Below, piece after piece: positions 41,815-49,669 of a stretch of 64,000 bases of DNA. How positions within the stretch are numbered: position 1 is the first letter of the stretch; each line of letters begins with the position of its first letter. A model generated the notes under the pieces. The model did not search any database and had not been told where the DNA came from. It was given only the letters and a program-made list of their open reading frames with translations. A program made the translations under genes and the position numbers. The stretch is from CAWDPQ01 sp049642465 (lineage in GTDB: Bacteria > Acidobacteriota > Vicinamibacteria > Vicinamibacterales > 2-12-FULL-66-21), in the NCBI GenBank assembly GCA_049642465.1, contig JBAROV010000110.1, positions 67,475-131,474 on the forward strand. The letters run 5' to 3'.

Positions 41815-44001
41815 ATGCCGTCCGAAACCGACGCCAGCGCCCAGGCGCGAACCGACCTGCCGGATGCCGTCATCCGCGCTCAGCTCGAGAGAATCCTCGC
41901 CAGTCAGGTCTTTTCTCGATCTCAGCACCTGAGGCGCTTCCTCTCCTTCATCGTCGAGCAAAGCCTGGCCGGCCAAGGGCAGACGCTCAAGGAATCAGTC
42001 CTCGCCCACGAGCTGTACGGGAAGGGAACGGACTTCGATGGCGGTACCGATCCGGTGGTTCGAGTCGACGCCAGGCGGCTCCGCGACAAACTGCGCGAGT
42101 ACTACGAGGGTCGATCCGATGCGATCGTGATCTCGCTCCCGAAGGGCAGCTACGCGCCTGTTTTCGACACGAATCCCGCCTCACCCATCCCTACGCCCCC
42201 TCCAGTTGTTCTCCCAGGGACGCAAGAGAGGCGTCCGGTCACGCGTGTCAGGCACGCGAGAATGGTGGTCATCGGCGCTCTCGCGCTGGCCGCCGCGCTC
42301 GTCGCGGCCGGCCTTGCATGGCGCGCTCTCCCCAGTGCCGCGGACGCTCCAGCCCGGCTGCTTCCCTTGGCCTCGTTCCCGGGTGTGGAGGGACCGCCTG
42401 CATTGTCCCCGAACGGTGACCTTGTCGCCTTCGCGTGGTCGGGAGGCGCCGAGGCTGATCCGACGGATATTTATGTGAAAGCCGTCGGGAGTGAAGCGCT
42501 TCGGCGGCTGACAGCGACTCCGGGTTCGGAGAACAACCCGTCCTGGGCCCCAGACGGACACAGCATCGCTTTCGTCAGGGACGGGCAGGGTGTATTCACC
42601 GTCTCCCAGCTCGGCGGAGCCGAACGCCGGTTATCAGCTTCCGGCACTCACGTCGGCTGGGCGGGTGACTCGAAGTCAGTCCTCATCCGCGATCGAGACG
42701 GTAATACCGGTCCCTTCGGGATCCATCAAGTGTTCCTCGACACGCTGGAGCGCCGCCCGCTGACGCAGGCTCCCGTCGGCGCCGGGGACTGGAGGTTCGA
42801 CGTCTCACCGGACGGGAAGACCCTCGCCTTCATACGCTATGAAAAAGTCGGAATCGCGGACTTGTATGTCGCACCGATACAGGGGGGCGAACCGCGCCGG
42901 CTGACGGACTGGAACTCGGCGCTGACTGGATTATCGTGGACGCCCGATGGTCGGGAGATTGTCTACTCGGTCGAGGAGCCGCCGGCGAGCCGTCTGTGGC
43001 GCATCGACGCAACCTCCGCCAGACTCGGCCGAGGATCGCCCATCAGCAACATCCCGGCGGGGGCCACATACCCGGCGATCTCCAGGCCGATGCCCGGCCA
43101 ACCGGCACGGCTGGCGTTTCAGACGATCGTCCGGGATATCGACATTCACATGATGAGCCTGGATGCCCGCTTGGTGCAGGAGACCATCGAGTCGACGCCG
43201 TTTTCGAATTCGACTCGCATCGAGGGTTCAGCGAAATTCTCGCCAGACGGCGGGCGGATTGCGTTCGCATCGTACCGCTCGGGGGGCCCGGAGATCTGGG
43301 TCGCTGGGCGCGACGGGAGCGGACTCCAGCAGATCACGTCACTTGGCGCTCCTGAACTCTTCGTTGGTGGATGGTCCCCGGACGGCACGAGGGTCGCGTT
43401 CGAGGCAGCGGTCGCTGGAAATACTGACGTCTATCTTGTCGGGGCAGATGGCGGGCACCTGCGTCGACTGACCGCCGAACCCTCCATCGACGGAGTTCCG
43501 TCGTGGTCCGAGGATGGACGGTGGATCTATTTCGCGTCGACACGCGCAGGAGTGATTCCGGACATCTGGCGGGTTTCTCCCGACGGAGGGCAAGCTATCC
43601 GGTTGACACGCAGCGGCGGCTTCGAGCCGCGAGAATCTACGGACGGCCGGTACCTCTTTTATCTCGACCGTCATCCGATGGGCCTGGCGATCGACGGGAC
43701 TGCCAGGCTGATGCGCATACCTCTCGTCGGCGGGCAAGCGGAACCGGTGCTCGAGCGCGTTCGGCCGTTTCTGTGGTCGGTCGCTGACACCGGGATCGTG
43801 TTCGTCACCCGCGAGCAGGACTTCGATGCGATTGACGTGTACCGGTTCAGCGATCGGACGGTTACCCGCGCGGGCCGGCTGGCATTTCCGCTACCGGGCA
43901 TCTTCAGGAACATGACGGGGTCCCGAGACGGACGCTGGGTGTTGGCCACGAACATGGTGCGCTTCGACTCCGACCTCATGCAGCTCGACAACTTTCGATG
44001 A
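41815..44001 (+). CDS. Membrane-bound sensor-like protein with TolB/PD40 propeller
   Basis: A 728-residue protein. Residues about 15-110 form the N-terminal domain shared by many acidobacterial TPR and adenylate-cyclase-like proteins (FSRSQHLRRFLSFIVEQSLA, KESVLAHELYGKG, DPVVRVDARRLRDKLREYYE, LPKGSYAPVF), which may be DNA-binding or signalling. A membrane helix (about 158-180) follows. The remaining 540 residues are a TolB-like propeller with PD40 motifs such as SWAPDGHSIAFVRDG, DVSPDGKTLAFIRYE, GWSPDGTRVAFEA and SWSEDGRWIYFASTR. The ATG at 41815 has CGGAG upstream; a TTG at 41782 is less likely. Role: perhaps a transmembrane regulator reading an envelope ligand. Confidence 0.83.
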   Translation: MPSETDASAQARTDLPDAVIRAQLERILASQVFSRSQHLRRFLSFIVEQSLAGQGQTLKESVLAHELYGKGTDFDGGTDPVVRVDARRLRDKLREYYEGRSDAIVISLPKGSYAPVFDTNPASPIPTPPPVVLPGTQERRPVTRVRHARMVVIGALALAAALVAAGLAWRALPSAADAPARLLPLASFPGVEGPPALSPNGDLVAFAWSGGAEADPTDIYVKAVGSEALRRLTATPGSENNPSWAPDGHSIAFVRDGQGVFTVSQLGGAERRLSASGTHVGWAGDSKSVLIRDRDGNTGPFGIHQVFLDTLERRPLTQAPVGAGDWRFDVSPDGKTLAFIRYEKVGIADLYVAPIQGGEPRRLTDWNSALTGLSWTPDGREIVYSVEEPPASRLWRIDATSARLGRGSPISNIPAGATYPAISRPMPGQPARLAFQTIVRDIDIHMMSLDARLVQETIESTPFSNSTRIEGSAKFSPDGGRIAFASYRSGGPEIWVAGRDGSGLQQITSLGAPELFVGGWSPDGTRVAFEAAVAGNTDVYLVGADGGHLRRLTAEPSIDGVPSWSEDGRWIYFASTRAGVIPDIWRVSPDGGQAIRLTRSGGFEPRESTDGRYLFYLDRHPMGLAIDGTARLMRIPLVGGQAEPVLERVRPFLWSVADTGIVFVTREQDFDAIDVYRFSDRTVTRAGRLAFPLPGIFRNMTGSRDGRWVLATNMVRFDSDLMQLDNFR

Positions 44002-44031
44002 GCGCCATCGCGCGGATCGGCGCGGTGCGAC

Positions 44032-44427
44032 TCACCGACGCGGGGCAGGCTCGAACAGTTCAACAGGGTTACCGTCCGGATCGAGCAATTGAATCTGCTT
44101 GCCTCCAGGCCCGACGACAATGTCACTTCGAAACCGGAGGCCGCGATCCTTCATGGCCGCGACTACGGACGGGAGGTCGTTGACGGACAACACGAGCCGA
44201 TTGAATCCGCCCGGTTGCTGCTCGTGGCCGTCTGGCAACGGACGGGCACCAGAACTTTCTGGACCACTCAAAAGGACGTCAATGCCGCCGCACGACACAT
44301 TCGCGAACGCAGCCCCTTGCTGGTGCTTCAACACGAAGCCCAGCTGTTGGGTGTAAAAGGCAACGGCACGATTCACGTCTCGAGTCTGATAACGGACTCC
44401 GTGAACTCGAAATGAAGCCACCGGCAT
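44032..44427 (-). CDS. VOC (glyoxalase/bleomycin resistance) family protein
   Basis: A 131-residue protein of the vicinal oxygen chelate fold. HGVRYQTRDVNRAVAFYTQQ starts the first beta-alpha-beta-beta-beta unit, and GFNRLVLSVNDLPSVVAAMK starts the second. The C-terminal IQLLDPDGNPVELFE contains the usual metal-ligand glutamate. The ATG at 44427 has a GAGGAGG site. Substrate unknown; VOC proteins include glyoxalases, dioxygenases and resistance proteins. Convergent with the propeller gene, 30 bases apart. Confidence 0.88.
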   Translation of the reverse strand: MPVASFRVHGVRYQTRDVNRAVAFYTQQLGFVLKHQQGAAFANVSCGGIDVLLSGPESSGARPLPDGHEQQPGGFNRLVLSVNDLPSVVAAMKDRGLRFRSDIVVGPGGKQIQLLDPDGNPVELFEPAPRR

Positions 44428-44501
44428 GATGCCTCCTCAGTGCAAATCTACACCGACCGTGTGGAACGGCGCGAAGGGCTGGCCAATGCGAGATTCAACC
44501 C

Positions 44502-44527
44502 ACTGGCGCGGATTTATCCGCGCCGGT
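44502..44527. promoter_or_regulatory. Near-perfect 26-base palindrome in a divergent promoter region
   Basis: Arms ACTGGCGCGGAT (44502-44513) and ATCCGCGCCGGT (44516-44527) are reverse complements with one T.G exception and a 2-base centre. It lies 75 bases upstream of the VOC gene and 127 bases upstream of the small secreted protein gene, a natural position for an operator. A stable RNA hairpin is also possible. Confidence 0.5.
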
Positions 44528-44653
44528 GAGCCGGTCCCGTCGTGAACATCCCAGCAAGTATTGGCCCGGATAGTGCGTCCGCATGGCCGGAGCTTTGCTC
44601 AAGCCGTCGGCACGTTCGGCGCCCTCCGGGGCTCGATCGAGTGGAGGTCCATC

Positions 44654-45007
44654 ATGAAGTCGGGCCGCATAGGTACCCTCGTCCTCGCGCTGTTTCTTGC
44701 GCTTGCCACATCTGTCGCTGCTGTCCATGACTGCGCGATGGAGGAACCGCTGGCCAGCCTCGATGAGTGCATCACTCATCACTACGAGGCCGGTGAGCTC
44801 GTAACGGAAGGCATCTACGTGAGCCTGCTCGCGAAAGCATTGGTCGCCCAACGAGCCGCTGCCGCCGGCCATGATGTCGTCGCCGTCCGGGCGCTCGAGG
44901 CGTTCATTCGCGAGGTCGACGCGCTGAGCGGAGAGCTCGTGACCGGCTCCGCCGTGCATCTCGCGCACCACGCCGAAATGGCCATTGCCGAGATTGAGAC
45001 GACGTGA
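44654..45007 (+). CDS. Small secreted FIMAH-like helical protein
   Basis: A 117-residue protein. The ATG at 44654 follows a GGAGG site. A signal peptide (GTLVLALFLALATSVAA) is followed by a helical domain in which LLAKALVAQRAAAAGHDVVA, RALEAFIREVDALSGELVTG and HLAHHAEMAIAEIE resemble the FIMAH helical module (pattern L..L...A, A...L..FI..V, A..L). FIMAH domains occur at the ends of secreted proteins in Acidobacteria and others, function unknown. Two cysteines near the N-terminus of the mature part could pair. It ends 22 bases before the selenoprotein gene, so the two may be co-transcribed. Confidence 0.65.
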   Translation: MKSGRIGTLVLALFLALATSVAAVHDCAMEEPLASLDECITHHYEAGELVTEGIYVSLLAKALVAQRAAAAGHDVVAVRALEAFIREVDALSGELVTGSAVHLAHHAEMAIAEIETT

Positions 45008-45029
45008 CGATTCGATTTGAAGCAGATCG

Positions 45030-45926
45030 ATGAGCATCGACTCGTACCGCTTCCTGGATTTTGCGACTCGACAAGTGATGAAGGCCTGGGCCGGCCGGCA
45101 GGAGCGAGGCGTCATTCCATTCACGCCGCTCCCAAAACCGCTGCGCGAGTGCACCGTAGCCCTCGTCTCGACCGCGGGGATCGCACGCAACGATGACCAG
45201 CCCTTTGACCAGGAACGCGAGAGACGCGATCCGTGGTGGGGCGATCCGAGCGTCCGCGTGATCCCCCTCGGCACGACGGAGCACGACGTGCGGCTCTACC
45301 ACATGCACATCGATCCGCGTTTTGGGCAGGCCGATCTCGATGTCGTGCTGCCCATGCGGCGGCTCACCGAACTCGCCCACCAGGGCATCGTCGGTCAACC
45401 GGCGCCCAGACACTATTCGCTCATGGGGTACATCCTGGACCCGACGGTCCTGGTCGAGGAGACTGCGCCGGCGATCGCGGTTCAGATGCTCGCGGACGCC
45501 GTCGATGCGGTGGCCCTGGTGCCTGCGTGACCATTCTGCTGCCGGTCCGTGGGACTGGTGCAGCGCGTCCTCGAAGCCAGGAACATCCCGACGGTGGCGC
45601 TATCGATGATTCCCGACCTCACGCGTGCCGTCGGTGTGCCGCGGCTCGCCGGTATCAGCTATCCGATGGGCCGGCCGCTCGGCCGGCCGCACGATGTGGA
45701 TGGTCAGCGCGCCGTGTTGCGCTCCATGCTGGAACTCCTCACCACCGCGCAAGGTCCCGACACCTACGTCGAACTCCCGTTCGTGTGGCCGGAGTCACCC
45801 GCTCAGGCTCGAAACGCGTCCAGGGGTCTCCCGCCGCCGCCTATCGTCGAACTTCTGACGAAGAAGCCGTGGCTGGCGGTCAACCTGTACACCGGCCGCA
45901 TCCCGCACGAGGCGTCGGCCGCCTGA
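45030..45926 (+). CDS. GrdB-family (glycine/sarcosine/betaine reductase B-like) selenoprotein, in-frame UGA = Sec
   Basis: Read through the TGA at 45528-45530, this is one 298-residue protein with Sec at position 167. The N-terminal part (DPWWGDPSVRVIP, RLYHMHIDPRFGQADLDVV, PRHYSLMGYILDPTVLVEET) and the part after the TGA (CCRSVGLVQRVLEARNIPTV) are both typical of the GrdB-like selenoprotein B family. The stop falls exactly where that family has its redox residue, giving a U-P-F-C-C motif. A SECIS-like hairpin follows the TGA. GrdB proteins in clostridia act in glycine or betaine reductase; the role of acidobacterial members is unclear. Treating it as a pseudogene or two genes is less likely because the frame is unchanged across the TGA. 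Confidence 0.8.
45536..45563 (+). promoter_or_regulatory. Bacterial SECIS-like hairpin after in-frame UGA
   Basis: CTGC (45536-45539) pairs with GCAG (45560-45563). After a small internal loop (TG against T), CCGGTCC (45542-45548) pairs with GGACTGG (45552-45558), with a GTG apical loop at 45549-45551. The loop lies 19-21 bases after the UGA, the spacing of the E. coli fdhF SECIS, and contains the GU that SelB recognises in known elements. Confidence 0.65.
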
Positions 45927-45999
45927 CTCGACCTGATCAGACGGTACGGCGTCGCGCGGTCCAGTCCTTGTCCTGTCATCTGGAGGCCGCCGATCCACA

Positions 46000-47952
46000 T
46001 TACTCGAGCGGTAACCGGATCTTGAACACGGCGCCGCCACCCGGCTCACCGCTCGAGGCCCTGACCGTGCCCCCGTGCAGCTCCGTTAACTGTTTGACGA
46101 GCGCCAGGCCGAGGCCGAGACCTCCTCGACTTCGGTGAATCGTCCGAGCGTCTTGCACTAATGGCTCGAACACCTTGGTGAGCATTTCCGGAGCGAGTCC
46201 TGCCCCGTTGTCTCGCACCTCGATGATTGCGGTGTTGTTCTCGGCGGCGTCGAGCGAGAGCACCACGTGTCCTCCCCGCGGCGTGAATTTCGCCGCGTTT
46301 TGGAGAAGGTTGCCGACAGCCTGGCCAATCCTCGCGCGGTCCACGCACCCGCGGAGGGGTTCGTTGGCGACCTTGATGTCGAACTCGATCCCCTCCTGTT
46401 CGAACATTTGACGATGATCTTCACCAGCGGTTCGGACGATCTCGTTCAATTCAACGGACTCGCGCCGGAGATGGATCTTGCCCTTCGAAATCCGCGCGAT
46501 ATCGAGCAGGTCGTGGAGCAGACGATCCACCTGCGTGACCTGTCGCTGGATCACCGGCAGCGCGCGTTGCCCCTGCTCGCTCGCGATGCCTGCGCGGTCG
46601 ATCAGCGCCAGGCTGGTGTGTATGATGCCGATCGGATTGCGAAGTTCGTGGGAAAGCCACGCGAGGAAATCCGTCTTGTGGCGGTCCGCTTCGCGAACAG
46701 CCTCCTCTGCGCGCTTCTGGCTCTCGATGTCCGTCGCGGTCCCGAACCACCGGACGATTCGATTGTCGTCATCTTTCACGGGGACGCCGCGGTCGAGATA
46801 CCAGTGCTTGGTGCCGTCGCTTCGTATCAGCCGGTGGGCAATCTCGTACGGCGTGCCGTTGCGGACAGCTGTCGCCCAGGCCTCGATCGTGGCGTCCCGG
46901 TCGCCAGGAACTAACACATCCGTCCAGGACCAGGTGCCGTCGTCCAACTGTCGAACTCCTGACAACTCGGCGCTGCGTTCGTTGATGTAGTCGATCTGGC
47001 CATCCGGTCGGGCCATCCACACGACCTGCGGCATGGCGTCAGCGAGCTTTCGAAGTCTGGTCTCGCTCGCACGCAACGCCTCCTCAGCGGCCTGCTGCTC
47101 GGTGATGTCCGTGTTGGTTCCCAACCAACGGGCGATGTTCCCGGCTGCATCGCGAATCGGAGTCGCGCGAGAGAGAAACCAGCGGTACTCGCCCGTTCGG
47201 GCCCGCAATGGAAACGTGTCTTCCCAGGTCTCACCCGTCGCGAAACAGTGATGGAGCTTCCGGACGACGCGAGCGACGTGATCCGGATGATGGACTTTCT
47301 GCCATCCCCATCCCTGCATCTCCTCGAGGGTTGTCCCGGTGTACTCGTACCAGCGCCGGTTGTACCAGAACACCGAGCCGGTATCGTCGGCCATCCAGGC
47401 AAGCTGGGGGATGTTCTCCGCCAGCGTCCTGGCTGCCTCGCTGGCCCGCAAGGCCTCTTCGACGCGCTTCTGCGCGGTGTGAACCAGGTTGAGGGCCGCG
47501 ACGACGTCCCCTCGCTCATCACGAACTGGCACGAAGGAGTACGACACGAACGGCCCTTCATCGCCAGCGCTACGTGAGAGGGGGAGAAGCGCGCCTTCGA
47601 GCTGAACGCACTCGCCATGTTCCATCACCCTGCGCAACTGCGGACCGAGCCGCGACCAGGATTCCAACCAGACCTCGCGTGCGGGACGCCCAAGCGCCCC
47701 GGGATGTGTCGGAGCGCGAAGGACCTCGGCGTAGCCCTGGTTGTAGATCAAGGTGAGTTCCGGTCCCGCCCAGATCGCCATCGGGACGGTCGCCGCATCG
47801 AGGCACATGCGGACGACGGTTCGAAGACTCGAAGGCCAGCCGGCGACCTCGCCAAGGGCCGTGGCGCCCCAATCAATCGAGCGGCAGAGGAGGGGAGTCT
47901 CGCCGTGTCCGACAAATACTGGTTCCACGGGTTCGACGTCGATGACCATCAT
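46000..47952 (-). CDS. PAS-domain sensor histidine kinase
   Basis: A 650-residue soluble kinase with three PAS-type domains. The first (about 20-165) contains GWPSSLRTVVRMCLDAATVP and IWAGPELTLIYNQGYAEVL. The second (about 175-300, WMADDTGSVFWYNRRWYEYT) and third (about 305-430, WMARPDGQIDYINERSAELS) each end in a PAC-like RWxGTxTDI motif. The kinase core has the H box FLAWLSHELRNPIGIIH, the N box NLLQNAAKFTPRG and G boxes VRDNGAGLAP and GLGLGLALVKQ. There is no membrane segment or receiver, so the signal is probably cytoplasmic. GGAG precedes the ATG. No regulator gene is adjacent. Confidence 0.93.
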   Translation of the reverse strand: MMVIDVEPVEPVFVGHGETPLLCRSIDWGATALGEVAGWPSSLRTVVRMCLDAATVPMAIWAGPELTLIYNQGYAEVLRAPTHPGALGRPAREVWLESWSRLGPQLRRVMEHGECVQLEGALLPLSRSAGDEGPFVSYSFVPVRDERGDVVAALNLVHTAQKRVEEALRASEAARTLAENIPQLAWMADDTGSVFWYNRRWYEYTGTTLEEMQGWGWQKVHHPDHVARVVRKLHHCFATGETWEDTFPLRARTGEYRWFLSRATPIRDAAGNIARWLGTNTDITEQQAAEEALRASETRLRKLADAMPQVVWMARPDGQIDYINERSAELSGVRQLDDGTWSWTDVLVPGDRDATIEAWATAVRNGTPYEIAHRLIRSDGTKHWYLDRGVPVKDDDNRIVRWFGTATDIESQKRAEEAVREADRHKTDFLAWLSHELRNPIGIIHTSLALIDRAGIASEQGQRALPVIQRQVTQVDRLLHDLLDIARISKGKIHLRRESVELNEIVRTAGEDHRQMFEQEGIEFDIKVANEPLRGCVDRARIGQAVGNLLQNAAKFTPRGGHVVLSLDAAENNTAIIEVRDNGAGLAPEMLTKVFEPLVQDARTIHRSRGGLGLGLALVKQLTELHGGTVRASSGEPGGGAVFKIRLPLE

Positions 47953-48344
47953 GATGGTGCTCCAGACGATCTCGGACCACGTTCGCTTCGAGCTCTACCA
48001 AAGGAGGCCGCCTTGGCCCGGGCGTGCGCCTGGTGCCCGATGAGCGGGCAGGAAGAGAACTCTGCCATAAAGCACGGAAGTTGCCAGAACGGTCCGGCGT
48101 TCGCTCGGTCGGAAAACACGCCAAATCCGAAAGAAACGCCTCCGACTCTACGGTTCAGCTACCGACAAGTCCGCACCCGCTGCGGATTTTTGCGAATGGC
48201 GCACCGGGAGGCGCCCTCCTCCTCTTTCCGGGAAGCACATTCCCGCGCTCGCCCCGCATGGTCCAGAGACCCGTGCGACCGACGTCCCCTGGGCGGCTCG
48301 ACGGCGATCGTGCGAAATGCACGGCGAGACGGCCGGGACAGGAT
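47953..48344. other. Intergenic region with an orphan terminator-like hairpin
   Basis: About 390 bases between two minus-strand genes. TCCGCA (48170-48175) and TGCGGA (48181-48186) followed by TTTTT form a short terminator-like structure in the plus orientation, but no plus-strand gene ends here. No coding region is recognised. Confidence 0.35.
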
Positions 48345-48944
48345 CTAGCGAACGGTCGTCGGGGCGGTCACCACGACGGCGCTGCACAACCGGCCGCCGC
48401 TGCGTCGGTACGCGTGCGGAATCGTCGAGTCGAAGTAGATGGTGTCCCCCGCCTCGAGCGCATGCTCCTCGCCGTTCATGTGCACGCTCAAGAGGCCTTG
48501 GATCACGTAGATGAACTCGACCCCCACATGGTCGTGGGGCCGCAGCTTATCCCGCGCTACCGGAAGGAACTCAGCGTAATAACAGTTGAAGCGGCGCTCG
48601 GTAGCCGGGTAATCGAGCGACGCGAATCGATAGGCAGCCTCGCGCGCGCCAGGGCGCTCGGGCAACTCCACGCGTTGGCTCTTCCTCGTAACCGCCACGA
48701 GCGGCTTTTCACGCGCGCCAACGAAGAAGAACTCCAGGCCGACACCAAAGACGAGCGCGATCCGAAGGAGGGTCGGCAGTGTGGGGAAGAGACGCCCGCG
48801 CTCGATTTTCGAGAGCAGCGCCGGCGACAGCCCGGTGTGTTTTCCAAGATCGACAAGGCCAATCTTCTTCTTCAGGCGGAGCGCGCGAATCTTGGCGCCA
48901 ATCCCATAGTCGTTCAGTCCGTCCTGCAGGGTCTTGGTTAGCAT
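48345..48944 (-). CDS. XRE-family regulator with C-terminal cupin domain
   Basis: A 199-residue DNA-binding protein. Residues about 14-75 form the HTH (KIRALRLKKKIGLVDLGKHT, GLSPALLSKIERGRLFPTLP). Residues about 120-195 form a cupin (HDHVGVEFIYVIQGLLSVHM, HALEAGDTIYFDSTIPHAYR), likely the ligand or metal sensor. Regulators of this layout (PuuR/SutR-like) usually control a neighbouring operon and themselves. The ATG at 48944 has GAGGGGG upstream, and the divergent fasciclin gene shares a 219-base control region containing a palindrome. Confidence 0.9.
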   Translation of the reverse strand: MLTKTLQDGLNDYGIGAKIRALRLKKKIGLVDLGKHTGLSPALLSKIERGRLFPTLPTLLRIALVFGVGLEFFFVGAREKPLVAVTRKSQRVELPERPGAREAAYRFASLDYPATERRFNCYYAEFLPVARDKLRPHDHVGVEFIYVIQGLLSVHMNGEEHALEAGDTIYFDSTIPHAYRRSGGRLCSAVVVTAPTTVR

Positions 48945-49033
48945 CGCCCCCTCGTTTGACTGTGGTTCACATTTCGCGCCGTTCTTGTCGTGCGGCTCAC
49001 ACGACTTTGCGTCAACGGCATACTTTTACTGTT

Positions 49034-49055
49034 ATTCAATTGAATTGGCATTATA
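49034..49055. promoter_or_regulatory. AT-rich palindrome and minus-strand -10 between divergent genes
   Basis: A perfect 12-base palindrome ATTCAATTGAAT (49034-49045) stands out in this GC-rich DNA and is followed by ATTATA (49050-49055), which reads TATAAT on the minus strand about 105 bases upstream of the XRE/cupin gene. It is a plausible operator and promoter for the regulator and perhaps the fasciclin gene. Confidence 0.4.
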
Positions 49056-49163
49056 GTCAAATCCAGGCGTTCTTCTGGAAGCGCGCGCGGGGCCGGTGGA
49101 TACAGCCGGCGACGCCCCATGCGTGCTCCAGGTATTGCTCGGTTCGTTTTTCAAGGAGTGCAC

Positions 49164-49658
49164 ATGAAGACTATGCTTACGTTCACCTCACTGGCGCTCG
49201 TCGGGATCATGGCGGTGGTTTCACCGGCGCGCGCGCAGCAGACCAAGGACATCGTCGACACGGCGGCCGCCGCCGGGTCGTTCACGACGCTGGCCAAGGC
49301 GCTGACGGCAGCCGACCTCGTCGCCACGCTCAAGGGCCCGGGCCCATTCACCGTCTTTGCCCCGACCGACGACGCGTTCGCGAAGCTGCCCGCGGGCACG
49401 CTGGACAATCTGCTGAAACCCGAGAACAGAGCGATGCTGCGGCGGGTGCTCACGTATCACGTCGTGCCGGGCAAGGTGATGGCGGCCGACGTCGTCAAGC
49501 TCAGCTCGGCCACGGCGGCCAGCGGTGACATGCTGTCCATCAAGGTCAGCGGCGGCAGCGTGACCGTGGACAAGGCGCGGGTCGTCAAGACCGACATCGT
49601 CGCGAGCAACGGGGTCATTCACGTCCTTGACACCGTCCTGCTTCCGCCGGGCGAGTAA
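49164..49658 (+). CDS. Secreted fasciclin (FAS1) domain protein
   Basis: A 164-residue protein with a signal peptide ending ARA (residues about 1-24). One complete FAS1 domain follows: FTTLAKALTAADLVATLKGP, GPFTVFAPTDDAFAKLPAGT, LRRVLTYHVVPGKVMAADVV and ASNGVIHVLDTVLLPP. Single-domain FAS1 proteins are secreted adhesion or matrix proteins in bacteria. AAGGAG lies upstream of the ATG at 49164. Divergent from the XRE/cupin regulator, and 11 bases upstream of the dehydrogenase-lipocalin gene. Confidence 0.92.
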   Translation: MKTMLTFTSLALVGIMAVVSPARAQQTKDIVDTAAAAGSFTTLAKALTAADLVATLKGPGPFTVFAPTDDAFAKLPAGTLDNLLKPENRAMLRRVLTYHVVPGKVMAADVVKLSSATAASGDMLSIKVSGGSVTVDKARVVKTDIVASNGVIHVLDTVLLPPGE

Positions 49659-49669
49659 GACAATCAACC

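Noticed and set aside
45030..45530. Reading the gene as a 166-residue protein plus a separate downstream gene from 45549, or as a pseudogene
   Set aside because: The frame is unchanged across the TGA, family-conserved sequence directly flanks it, and a SECIS-like hairpin follows at the right distance.
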